A DNA stretch of 25,380 bases, taken from NCBI GenBank assembly GCA_003695725.1, contig RFHX01000007.1:1-25380 (forward strand). Reading direction: 5' to 3'. Numbering within the stretch: position 1 is the stretch's first letter; every line of letters starts with the position of its first letter. This DNA comes from Candidatus Schekmanbacteria bacterium. Lineage in GTDB: Bacteria > Schekmanbacteria > GWA2-38-11 > J061. Position numbers and translations under genes: made by a program. The notes below the pieces were generated by a model. The model was not told the origin of the DNA and did no database searches. It saw only the letters and a program-made list of their open reading frames with translations. This document shows positions 1 through 6,936 of the stretch, piece by piece.

Positions 1-34
1 CAATTGTAGTAGAAAGAAAAAAGAAAAAAGGTTG

Positions 35-59
35 TTGGACAATTCAATAAATTGTTCAA
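35..59. promoter_or_regulatory. 25-bp palindrome upstream of the first gene (possible operator)
   Basis: Two 10-base arms, TTGGACAATT and AATTGTTCAA, flank a 5-base centre. All ten positions can pair if one G-T is allowed, and nine of ten are identical as an inverted repeat. It ends 7 bases before a TTGACA box, which is a typical place for a dimeric regulator to bind. No regulator gene is visible next to it, so the operator role is inference. Confidence 0.4.
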
Positions 60-66
60 ATTTCTG

Positions 67-93
67 TTGACAAGGTTGAATTTGATTTATAAG
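67..93 (+). promoter_or_regulatory. Candidate sigma-70 promoter for the amidohydrolase/flavoprotein series
   Basis: A perfect TTGACA box at 67-72 is followed after 15 bases by TATAAG at 88-93. The spacer is shorter than the usual 16-18, so the pairing is imperfect; a weaker TAAGTA lies at spacing 17. It sits about 80 bases before the first start codon and just after the palindrome at 35-59. Confidence 0.35.
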
Positions 94-171
94 TAATCAA
101 AAAGTTTGTGTGGCAATATTTCTTTTTTAACACAGGATTTTTCAGTGGAAAATTTGTGAAAGGAGAGTTAA

Positions 172-1212
172 ATGTCAGAGAAAGATATCATTGAAGATGG
201 CAATAAAATACCACCTCCGAAGGGTGGATTTAGAGTTTTTGACAGTCATATTCATCCCGGTTTTGAAAAAAAGGATATAGAAAAGAGGCCCGGATGTATG
301 CGCCTTTGGATGGCGCGAGACGGAGTTACATCGCAGACTCAGATGGCTTTGCGAATGGCTCTTGGCGATCCAAACCCTACAAAACCTATTACTTCTCCTG
401 ATGAGATTCCTGATTTTGGTGTGCATACATGGATTAAGTTGATGAATGAGAATGGAGTTGAAAAAGCTCTTTTGATGGGTATGGACACTGTTTCTGATCC
501 CCCTTATAACGAGCACTGGAAAGTACCTATGGAATATATCAAGGAGGAATTTCTTGATCCCTATCCTGACCGATTTGTGGCAGTAGCAGGCATCAATCCG
601 AAAGCTGACAAGAGCGAAAAGATAGAAACTGTATATAAGGCAAAAGAGCTTGGTTTCAAGGGTGTGAAGATTCACACTCCAACAGCCGGTTATCCAAATG
701 ACAGGGAACGCTGTTATCCAATCTATGAAAAATGCGTTGAATTAGGCCTCCATGTGGAGATTCATACAGGAGTCGAAGAGATTAGAGGGACAAGAGCCAA
801 GTATCAGGACCCTGTCTATGTCGATGATGTTGCAGTAGACTTTCCTGAATTAAGAATTGTTCAACTCCATTGCGGCGCAATGAATAATCCACGAATGGCA
901 ATTTGGAATGTCATCAGGCATCCAAATGTTTATACCGACATTACAGTGCCCCATCCAATGCTGATGCAGATGAGATATTATATGGACCTGGAACATATAA
1001 GAATGCTTGAACAACTTGTACCGCATAAGGTATTCTTTGGTACCGATTCTCCATTGATTCTTCCAATTTATTCGACAGCCCTTGAGTTTATAAAACTTCT
1101 TCCAATTTCACCTCAGTTCAAAAAAGCTCTGCTCTTTGATAATGCCTACAATTTTTACTGCGGTGATTGGAGAGAAAAGCAGGCACAGAAAAACAAGAAG
1201 GAGGAGAAATGA
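172..1212 (+). CDS. Amidohydrolase-2 family metal-dependent hydrolase
   Basis: This 346-residue protein is a TIM-barrel hydrolase or decarboxylase of the amidohydrolase-2 type. It has the N-terminal metal motif DSHIH (His26, His28), a lysine in GVKIH (Lys166), further metal or active-site histidines in VEIHTG (His198) and VQLHCG (His233), and the final catalytic Asp in FFGTDSP (Asp292). The ATG at 172 follows an AGGAG ribosome binding site. Its stop overlaps the next gene's start (ATGA), so it is translationally coupled to a flavoprotein. The family covers hydrolases, lactonases and decarboxylases of aromatic or cyclic acids, and the substrate cannot be read from the sequence. A second, shorter member lies at 17593-18429. 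Confidence 0.85.
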   Translation: MSEKDIIEDGNKIPPPKGGFRVFDSHIHPGFEKKDIEKRPGCMRLWMARDGVTSQTQMALRMALGDPNPTKPITSPDEIPDFGVHTWIKLMNENGVEKALLMGMDTVSDPPYNEHWKVPMEYIKEEFLDPYPDRFVAVAGINPKADKSEKIETVYKAKELGFKGVKIHTPTAGYPNDRERCYPIYEKCVELGLHVEIHTGVEEIRGTRAKYQDPVYVDDVAVDFPELRIVQLHCGAMNNPRMAIWNVIRHPNVYTDITVPHPMLMQMRYYMDLEHIRMLEQLVPHKVFFGTDSPLILPIYSTALEFIKLLPISPQFKKALLFDNAYNFYCGDWREKQAQKNKKEEK

Positions 1213-2483
1213 GTTACGATGTTGCCATAATAGGAGCCGGTCCTGCCGGGCTGATGGCCGCTAAGAGAGCGGCTGAAAAGGGATTGAAGACTGTAGTAAT
1301 AGAGAAAAGAAAAGATGTAGGAATGATCAAACGATGCTGTTGTATGAACTTTATCCTCGATGAAGGCTATATGGGAGAGAATGCTGAATACAAAGACAAT
1401 AAAATGATATTTCCAAAAACCGGATTTGAAGTGGGGTACAGAGGCGAAGTCAAACCTGTATATACAAAAATATATCGTTCTCCCTCAGGTTATGAGCTTG
1501 TTTTCAAGAATAGGGATACAGGGAAACCTATCTCCTACCGCTTTGATAAGGGACTTCTTCTAAAAGACCTTTGGAATGAATGCGCTGATAAAGGCGTTAA
1601 AATGGTAGGTGAAACTGCAGCATACAATGCAGAGGATTTAGGCAGCAGTGTTGAAATCAATGTTGTGAGCAAAGGGAAACACGACAAGATCAGCGCCAAG
1701 AAGGCAATAATTGCAGATGGGGTAAATTCTCGGATTTCAGCAGCTGTTGGATTGAATGAAGGACGAACTTATTTTGCAACTGGCTTGGCGATGATATTTG
1801 AGATTGAAGGTGCAGAAAATCATCCTGAAGCAACATGGATTGGACACTTTGGAAGATGCTATTATTCCAATGCTGCAGTGCTGATGGGAATTACACTTGA
1901 AGAAGGGATCGTTGAATTAGTAGCTCTTGGCGGAAAAAACAATATGCCCACTGATATATGCAACAATTTTATGACGAAGGGACGGCTTAAGGACAATTTC
2001 AAGAAAGCAAAGGTAGTCCGCGCAACAGGATGCGCAGCCAAAGCATTTACAGGAATGAAAAAGCCCTACAAGGGAAATTTTATAGCAATAGGGGATTCGG
2101 CTGCCTATGTTGAAGTTGAAACTCAAGGTGCCCTTATGTGCGGATATAAAGCTGTAGAAGCTCTTGTGGATGAATTTGAGGGTAAAAAAGGTTTTGAAAA
2201 ATATACAAAATGGTGGCTGGATTCATTTGAATTTAATGGTGAGGATTTCCTTCAGGTAGCTCAAGGCTATGCCTTGATTCCAACATATACCGATGAGGAG
2301 CTCGATTACCTTTTTTCCATTGGAGCAAAGAAAGAGTTTCCGGGAACTTACAGCCAGTATAAAACACCAAAGCTGATGTGGGAGGCATTTCTTGAAGACC
2401 CTGAAAAGATAAAAAGGGAAAAACCGGAGCTCTATGCGAAGATTGAAAAAAGAACAAGCATAACATTGAAAGGAACATTTTGA
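1209..2483 (+). CDS. Geranylgeranyl-reductase-family FAD oxidoreductase, copy 1
   Basis: This 424-residue flavoprotein starts with a Rossmann dinucleotide-binding motif, IIGAGPAG (residues 7-14), followed by an acidic VIEKR end of strand 2. A second FAD motif, GDSAAYVEVETQG, lies near residues 295-310. Both fit the geranylgeranyl reductase / BchP-ChlP group of the p-hydroxybenzoate hydroxylase fold, which reduces isoprenoid double bonds. Where that family usually has a single conserved Cys (RCxE-like), this protein has three in a row (Cys43-45 in KRCCCM). An in-frame ATG at 1167 would add 14 residues, but the ATG at 1209 has GGAGGAG just upstream, overlaps the preceding stop and begins the Rossmann fold correctly. 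A paralogue lies at 2843-4096 and a ferredoxin gene starts 12 bases downstream. Confidence 0.8.
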   Translation: MSYDVAIIGAGPAGLMAAKRAAEKGLKTVVIEKRKDVGMIKRCCCMNFILDEGYMGENAEYKDNKMIFPKTGFEVGYRGEVKPVYTKIYRSPSGYELVFKNRDTGKPISYRFDKGLLLKDLWNECADKGVKMVGETAAYNAEDLGSSVEINVVSKGKHDKISAKKAIIADGVNSRISAAVGLNEGRTYFATGLAMIFEIEGAENHPEATWIGHFGRCYYSNAAVLMGITLEEGIVELVALGGKNNMPTDICNNFMTKGRLKDNFKKAKVVRATGCAAKAFTGMKKPYKGNFIAIGDSAAYVEVETQGALMCGYKAVEALVDEFEGKKGFEKYTKWWLDSFEFNGEDFLQVAQGYALIPTYTDEELDYLFSIGAKKEFPGTYSQYKTPKLMWEAFLEDPEKIKREKPELYAKIEKRTSITLKGTF

Positions 2484-2495
2484 GGATAAAAGGAA

Positions 2496-2669
2496 ATGGC
2501 GCCAACTATAGATAAAGAAAAATGTATTGCCTGTGGATGCTGTATTGACGCATGCACACAAGGTGCGTTGGAGTTGCAAGACGATTCAAACGCAGTGGTC
2601 GATGAAGATACCTGTATAGACTGTTATGCCTGCGTTGATATGTGTCCAGTGAGCGCAATAAGCCAATAG
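2496..2669 (+). CDS. Small 2[4Fe-4S] bacterial-type ferredoxin
   Basis: The ATG at 2496 opens a 57-residue frame ending in TAG. It has two cluster motifs: C-x2-C-x2-C-x3-C at Cys10, 13, 16 and 20, and CIDCYACVDMCP at Cys40, 43, 46 and 50. Motif 1 carries an extra cysteine (Cys15) and lacks the Pro that usually follows the fourth Cys, having Thr instead. The length and symmetry fit clostridial-type low-potential ferredoxins. The gene sits between two geranylgeranyl-reductase-family genes and upstream of a bilin-reductase-like gene, both of which are families known to use reduced ferredoxin. From memory, a methanogen geranylgeranyl reductase is reduced by a ferredoxin encoded next to it. Partner assignment here is inference. 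An AAAGGA ribosome binding site is close to the start. Confidence 0.9.
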   Translation: MAPTIDKEKCIACGCCIDACTQGALELQDDSNAVVDEDTCIDCYACVDMCPVSAISQ

Positions 2670-2690
2670 AATTATTTGGAAGTATTCTCT

Positions 2691-2811
2691 AAGCAGGTTG
2701 GGAGGGTAGAAAATAAAAAGGGAAAGTAAGAAAACAATTTCAATCACCTCCCTTTTCTCAAGTGAATATTTCAATCTTTCCCCTTTTAATAAACTAAATC
2801 TGCACCTGCTT
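2691..2811 (+). promoter_or_regulatory. Intergenic region with nested inverted repeats before flavoprotein copy 2
   Basis: The 173 bases between the ferredoxin and the next gene contain an outer pair AAGCAGGT (2691-2698) / ACCTGCTT (2804-2811), the latter running into a T tract. Inside it lies GGGAGG (2700-2705) / CCTCCC (2747-2752), followed by TTTT. The inner hairpin could be a weak terminator after the ferredoxin, or the whole could be a structured leader. The downstream gene has no clear ribosome binding site, so a structure-dependent start is possible. Loops are long and the stems short, so this is tentative. Confidence 0.25.
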
Positions 2812-2842
2812 TTTTTTATAATTTTCTTATCACAAATGTTTT

Positions 2843-4096
2843 ATGGTCTATGATATCGCCATAATAGGAGGAGGTCCTGCAGGCCTTGTGGCAGGAATGG
2901 AAAGTGCTTCCAAAGGTGCAAAGGCAATCATTATTGAAAAAAGGAAGAATATAGAAAAGATTACACGCTGCTGCTGTATGCATCTTATTTTAGATGAAGG
3001 ATATATGGGAGAAAGCGTCAGATATGAAAATGATTCCTTCATCTTCCCTAAAAATGGTTTTTCAGTGCCTTATAAAGGAATAATCAAGCCTGTCTATGAT
3101 AAATTTTATGTTTCCCCTTCAGGATATAAGTTGAGATTTCGCTATCCTGAAAAAGACAAGCCCATAGTATTGAAGTTTGATAAAGGGGCTCTTCTCAAAG
3201 GATTATGGAAAGAATGTGAAAAAGTAGGTGTTGAGATGAGAAATGAAACAGTTGCCTATGCAGCTGAAGACAAAGGCAATGAAGTAGAGATAAAAACAGT
3301 CTCACGAAAGAGAAAAGATAGTATCAGGTCAAAAAAGATAATCATTGCCGACGGAGTAAATTCCATTATTGCAGAGAGCCTTGGAATGAATACAGAAAGG
3401 CAGTTTCTAACTACGGCATATTCTATGATTTATGAGATGGAAGGTGTAAAGAAATATGTTGAGGCATCATGGATAGGGCATTTTGGAAGAAAATATTTTT
3501 CCAATGCGCCAGTATTTATGGGAATAGGGCTTAGAGATGGTATTACCGAAGTGGTTTGTGATGCACGGTGTTTGAATGATTTTTTGACTAAAAGCCCCTT
3601 AGCGTATCTTTTTGAGAATGCCATGATAGAGAAGAAAACGGGTTGTTCAATAAAAGTCAGAACGCCAATGAAGAAACCTTTCAAAGGGAATGCAATCGCT
3701 GCCGGTGATTCAGCGGCTTATGTGGAAGTGGAAACACAGGGGGCGATGATGTGCGGTTATAAGGCGGCAAAAGCAGTTTTGGAAGAGCTCGATGGCAAAA
3801 ATGGTTTTGATGAATATAAAAGGTGGTGGCTCAAAGAGTTTGAGTTCAATAGTGACAAGTTTTTTCGTGTAGCTCAAGGATATGCACTGATTCCCACTTA
3901 TACTGACGATGAAATAGATTATCTTTTTTCTCTTGTTCAGGACAGGGTTTTCCCCGGTACTTTCAGCCAGTATAAAACGCCCGAATTGATTTGGTCGGCT
4001 TTTTTAGAATATAAGGATAAAATACGAGAAGAGCGGCCTGAACTTTTTGAAAAGATAAAAAATCTCGACAAAATGAGTCTCAAAGATTCCTTTTGA
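2843..4096 (+). CDS. Geranylgeranyl-reductase-family FAD oxidoreductase, copy 2
   Basis: This 417-residue protein is a full-length paralogue of the flavoprotein at 1209-2483, colinear from end to end. It has IIGGGPAG at residues 7-14, RCCCM with Cys43-45, LDEGYMGES after it, GDSAAYVEVETQG in the second FAD motif, and QGYALIPTYTD near the C-terminus. Keeping the triple cysteine and these blocks in both copies points to a shared, functional active site. The two clearly differ elsewhere, so the duplication is not recent and the copies may act on different double bonds or substrates. No Shine-Dalgarno sequence is obvious before the ATG at 2843; the nearby ATG at 2836 runs straight into a stop. 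The next gene follows after 20 bases. Confidence 0.8.
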   Translation: MVYDIAIIGGGPAGLVAGMESASKGAKAIIIEKRKNIEKITRCCCMHLILDEGYMGESVRYENDSFIFPKNGFSVPYKGIIKPVYDKFYVSPSGYKLRFRYPEKDKPIVLKFDKGALLKGLWKECEKVGVEMRNETVAYAAEDKGNEVEIKTVSRKRKDSIRSKKIIIADGVNSIIAESLGMNTERQFLTTAYSMIYEMEGVKKYVEASWIGHFGRKYFSNAPVFMGIGLRDGITEVVCDARCLNDFLTKSPLAYLFENAMIEKKTGCSIKVRTPMKKPFKGNAIAAGDSAAYVEVETQGAMMCGYKAAKAVLEELDGKNGFDEYKRWWLKEFEFNSDKFFRVAQGYALIPTYTDDEIDYLFSLVQDRVFPGTFSQYKTPELIWSAFLEYKDKIREERPELFEKIKNLDKMSLKDSF

Positions 4097-4116
4097 AAAT
4101 ATGAGGAGTAATGATT

Positions 4117-4824
4117 ATGAAATTTTATCTCAATGCCCTTTTTAAAGAAATAGAAAACTCCATTACCCTTGAAGAGATTTTTCCATTTGCGGATTTGACC
4201 GACTTCGAGGCAAAGGGGAAAAACGGAGAAGTCGTTATCAAAGGTGGAGTAAAACACTTTAAAGCTGAAAAGATTGTAAAGATCGCTTACGGCAACTATA
4301 CTATGACTGGTGTTGAAATAAACGGCCTGAGCATAATTCCGCAAGACAATTATGACCTCCCAATATTTGCTTGTAATTTAAGTCATACGCCAAAAGGTAT
4401 CAATATGGATGTGGATTTTTATGGCGTAAAGGATCCGGTTGTAAATTATGATTATCTTGAAAAATATTTTAATCCACTGAAAGAGACATATGATGAGTTT
4501 TTGTCTATGAATAATGTTGAAAGGCTTGAATCTGATTTTTTCTGGTCAAGGACGATGCGTTCTCCTTATTGGATTAAAGGGCTTTGTCCTGCAGACAAAT
4601 CAGAAGAATTCATAAACTTGAGTTTCAAACGTCTTAAACTGTGGCTTGAAATGTATAAAAAGGCAGAACCCATTGATGATGACGATGAAATCACATTGAT
4701 TAAAAGAAGAAAGGAGATGATAAGAAAGATAACAGCAGAAGGTGACCCTGGTAAAGCACGTTATTTCGATAAAATTCTCGAAGACAAAAATATCATTCAA
4801 AGAATAACTGACGCAATGATTTGA
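4117..4824 (+). CDS. Divergent ferredoxin-dependent bilin reductase (HY2/PcyA) family protein, Asn subtype
   Basis: I read this 235-residue soluble protein as a distant FDBR-family member. The block IIPQDNYDLPIFACNL (residues 73-88) lines up with the PcyA core FPxxxYxLPLFGxDI, followed by a strand ending in MDVDFYG. A region with RSPYW comes next, and the C-terminal GDP (Asp210) matches the late conserved Asp of the family. Two key PcyA residues differ: catalytic Asp105 corresponds to Asn87, and His88 falls at Gly70 next to Asn69. The closest relative in the window is at 6167-6859. GAGGAG at 4103-4108 has good spacing for the ATG at 4117 and is too close for the ATG at 4111. It lies in series with a ferredoxin and two flavoproteins. 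It could instead be a non-catalytic or differently reactive family branch. Confidence 0.62.
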   Translation: MKFYLNALFKEIENSITLEEIFPFADLTDFEAKGKNGEVVIKGGVKHFKAEKIVKIAYGNYTMTGVEINGLSIIPQDNYDLPIFACNLSHTPKGINMDVDFYGVKDPVVNYDYLEKYFNPLKETYDEFLSMNNVERLESDFFWSRTMRSPYWIKGLCPADKSEEFINLSFKRLKLWLEMYKKAEPIDDDDEITLIKRRKEMIRKITAEGDPGKARYFDKILEDKNIIQRITDAMI

Positions 4825-4835
4825 GGGAGGATATT

Positions 4836-5537
4836 ATGGACAAAGTTTCAGGAGTCGATTTTAAATCAACCAATCTCGATATTATTCTTGCTATTGCAAT
4901 TACGGGTGGACTCCCTTTTCTCTGCAAGGCACTTTACGACCTAACGGGGGCGCTCTTGCCGATTCTTGTCTATTATGGCTTTTGCTGGGGTATTGCTTTT
5001 TGGAGGAAGGGGACAGCAGATTATTATTGGCCTGAAAAGATGATTACACCACTTTTCGTGATTTTATTTGTTTTAATGATGATACTGATTGCATCTGCTG
5101 CATTTGTAACTCCAATTGCTGAAGGATACGAAAGGTCTTTTAGTTTTTTTATGGGATTTGCTTTTACTCTCGTCGTTTGGTGCACTATCAATGCATTTAG
5201 CGAACAGCTTTTATGGATTTATATATATGATGCTTTTGCAAACCGTTTTGAAAGCAAAGGATTGAAGATATTGGGACATGCTCTTGGCTTGATTTTCTTT
5301 TGGGGTTTCATTGGGCTTATCCATGTAATTTTCTGGACCAAATTTCTTTTAGGAATGGAGCCCGTTTCTCCTTATTTTGCAATATTTATGTTTCTCCAAT
5401 ACCCAATTACCATTGGTTATTTGATTATTTATAGAAAAGGCAGAAGTATGTGGCCCATTGCAATTCTTCATTTCCTGCAGGATATAGGCGGAGTTATTGC
5501 GGCTAAATATTCGATTCTTCCTTACCTCTTTAAATAG
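4836..5537 (+). CDS. CPBP-like (Abi/Rce1-type) polytopic membrane protein
   Basis: This 233-residue protein is strongly hydrophobic with about six or seven predicted membrane segments. It carries what look like remnants of the three CPBP intramembrane protease motifs: NAFSEQLLW (Glu123, where the family has EExxxR), GFIGLIH (His163) and HFLQD (His212, Asp216). The first motif lacks its second Glu and its Arg, so proteolytic activity is doubtful. A TTG at 4821 is in frame, but the ATG at 4836 has GGGAGG five bases upstream and is the likely start. The gene begins 11 bases after the bilin-reductase-like gene and is followed 10 bases later by another membrane protein, so the three are probably co-transcribed. 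Its link to that pathway is unknown. Confidence 0.6.
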   Translation: MDKVSGVDFKSTNLDIILAIAITGGLPFLCKALYDLTGALLPILVYYGFCWGIAFWRKGTADYYWPEKMITPLFVILFVLMMILIASAAFVTPIAEGYERSFSFFMGFAFTLVVWCTINAFSEQLLWIYIYDAFANRFESKGLKILGHALGLIFFWGFIGLIHVIFWTKFLLGMEPVSPYFAIFMFLQYPITIGYLIIYRKGRSMWPIAILHFLQDIGGVIAAKYSILPYLFK

Positions 5538-5547
5538 GAGATTTAAT

Positions 5548-6177
5548 ATGCAAGCCCCTGATGTTTCATTGGGAGTAGCGCTTTATGATTATTTACCAAA
5601 TATAGTTTTCGTTATTGGCATTTATTTTGTAATTTCAAGCATCAGAAGAGATATCAACAAATTCCATTATGTGCTTATTTTGATTGCATCTGTTTTTGTT
5701 TTTCTCGCTGGAATGTCTAAAGCTACTTGGAAGCTGATTATTGCGATGGCAGATACAGACATAAGAATTTTGGGTGATATACAATTTCCTCTAATGGGCA
5801 TAGGTTTTTTCATCATCTTTTATGTTTTATTGATGGTGCTCTTGAAAAAGGGAGGAGGGGAAAGCTCATTAAACGCCATTGGCATTGCATCTTCTAAAAA
5901 AATCTTTCTTCCTATGATGATTCTCGGAGGTTTAGGCACCACGATTTGTCTTATTCTTCTATCATTGAGAAGAAAAGCTACAGCCGCTGTGATATTCTTT
6001 GCCCTTGATGTCCTTATGACAACAAGTATGGGCTATGTAGGGAGTAAATTCAATTTGACATCGAATTACGCGGTATTTCTTGAGCAAACCCTCAATGTTT
6101 CATCAAGGATAATATGGGCTATCGGCTGTTATTTTCTTTGGAAGAAAAGTAAACCAATAAATGCTTCTACATCATAG
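5548..6177 (+). CDS. Six-helix membrane protein of unknown function
   Basis: This 209-residue protein has about six hydrophobic segments with short polar loops; a lysine/glycine-rich loop (KKGGGESS) splits it in the middle. I recognise no family motif. The ATG at 5548 follows AGGAG (5536-5540) at good spacing, so I prefer it to the upstream in-frame codon at 5497, which overlaps the preceding gene. It is the last gene of the plus-strand series, and its final 11 bases overlap the end of the convergent bilin-reductase-like gene. Its position suggests a membrane partner of the CPBP-like protein or of the pathway, but nothing in the sequence shows that. Confidence 0.7.
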   Translation: MQAPDVSLGVALYDYLPNIVFVIGIYFVISSIRRDINKFHYVLILIASVFVFLAGMSKATWKLIIAMADTDIRILGDIQFPLMGIGFFIIFYVLLMVLLKKGGGESSLNAIGIASSKKIFLPMMILGGLGTTICLILLSLRRKATAAVIFFALDVLMTTSMGYVGSKFNLTSNYAVFLEQTLNVSSRIIWAIGCYFLWKKSKPINASTS

Positions 6178-6859
6178 CTTCTGCTAATCGTTCTGTAAGT
6201 TCATTGCCAAATACTTTTTGGATAATCGTTTTATCCGGTTCTTTTTCGCGAAGTACCTCGATCATACATTTTTTCCTGTATTCAATTGCTTTTGCCATTT
6301 CCTCGGATACCGGTTTTTCGTTCTGATACATTTGAATCCAAACTTCAAGATATGCATTGATCAAATTGTGCACTTTATCTTCTTTTTCTTTTGCCGCAGG
6401 AGACATAAAGAAGTAGGGTGAAGTCCTTGCTCTCATCCAGGCAAAATCAGAGGGCTTCCATTGGAAGTCTTCAGATTTTCTTGCTTCCATATATACACCA
6501 TTCAACTGCTCATAATATTTATCGATAAAATCTTGATGCTCAACGAGGTCCACAGCAGGATAAAGGTCAACATCGAACTGAATTTTATCAGGCATTTCCA
6601 TATAGTTTATTGCAAATGTAGAAATGTTGTAATTTGTTTCCGGTTTGATGCCTACATTGAAATAGGTCATTCCGGGTGCAACGCTGATTTCTGCAATGGA
6701 AAATTTTTTAATTTTTTCGCCTTTGTAGGCACGGAATATGCCAGCATCTCTTCCATCCAATGCTTTAAAGGTTTCAATGTCTTTAAACTCGTCAATGGGC
6801 TCGAGATTGACTACTTCTGATATCCGTTTAAAGATTTTTTCACTTATTTTTTCTGACAT
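6167..6859 (-). CDS. Divergent ferredoxin-dependent bilin reductase family protein, Asn subtype
   Basis: This 230-residue soluble protein is related to the one at 4117-4824 and, in my reading, to PcyA/HY2. The core IKPETNYNISTFAINY (residues 71-86) matches the PcyA block ending in GCDIV. Its C-terminus, KVFGNELTERL (from Lys215), closely resembles the KAFGEAWAERY end of PcyA. Asn68 stands at the His88 site, as in several other bilin reductases. Asn85 stands where PcyA has catalytic Asp105, and Glu207 stands at the late Asp site. An in-frame start at 6958 would add 33 hydrophobic residues, but the ATG at 6859 has a GAGGAG site 7 bases upstream. The gene follows a membrane-fused spermidine-synthase-like gene by 77 bases on the same strand. 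Confidence 0.65.
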   Translation of the reverse strand: MSEKISEKIFKRISEVVNLEPIDEFKDIETFKALDGRDAGIFRAYKGEKIKKFSIAEISVAPGMTYFNVGIKPETNYNISTFAINYMEMPDKIQFDVDLYPAVDLVEHQDFIDKYYEQLNGVYMEARKSEDFQWKPSDFAWMRARTSPYFFMSPAAKEKEDKVHNLINAYLEVWIQMYQNEKPVSEEMAKAIEYRKKCMIEVLREKEPDKTIIQKVFGNELTERLAEAMM

Positions 6860-6936
6860 AATATAACTCCTCGTTAAAAGATTTATAATTACAGCATCCT
6901 TATACATTAAAAAGGTTTGGATTAACAGAAAAATTC

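Noticed and set aside
1917-2579. Antisense open frames within the flavoprotein and ferredoxin genes
   Set aside because: They run opposite to strongly conserved coding sequence, have no family features or ribosome binding sites, and are explained by the codon composition of the real genes.
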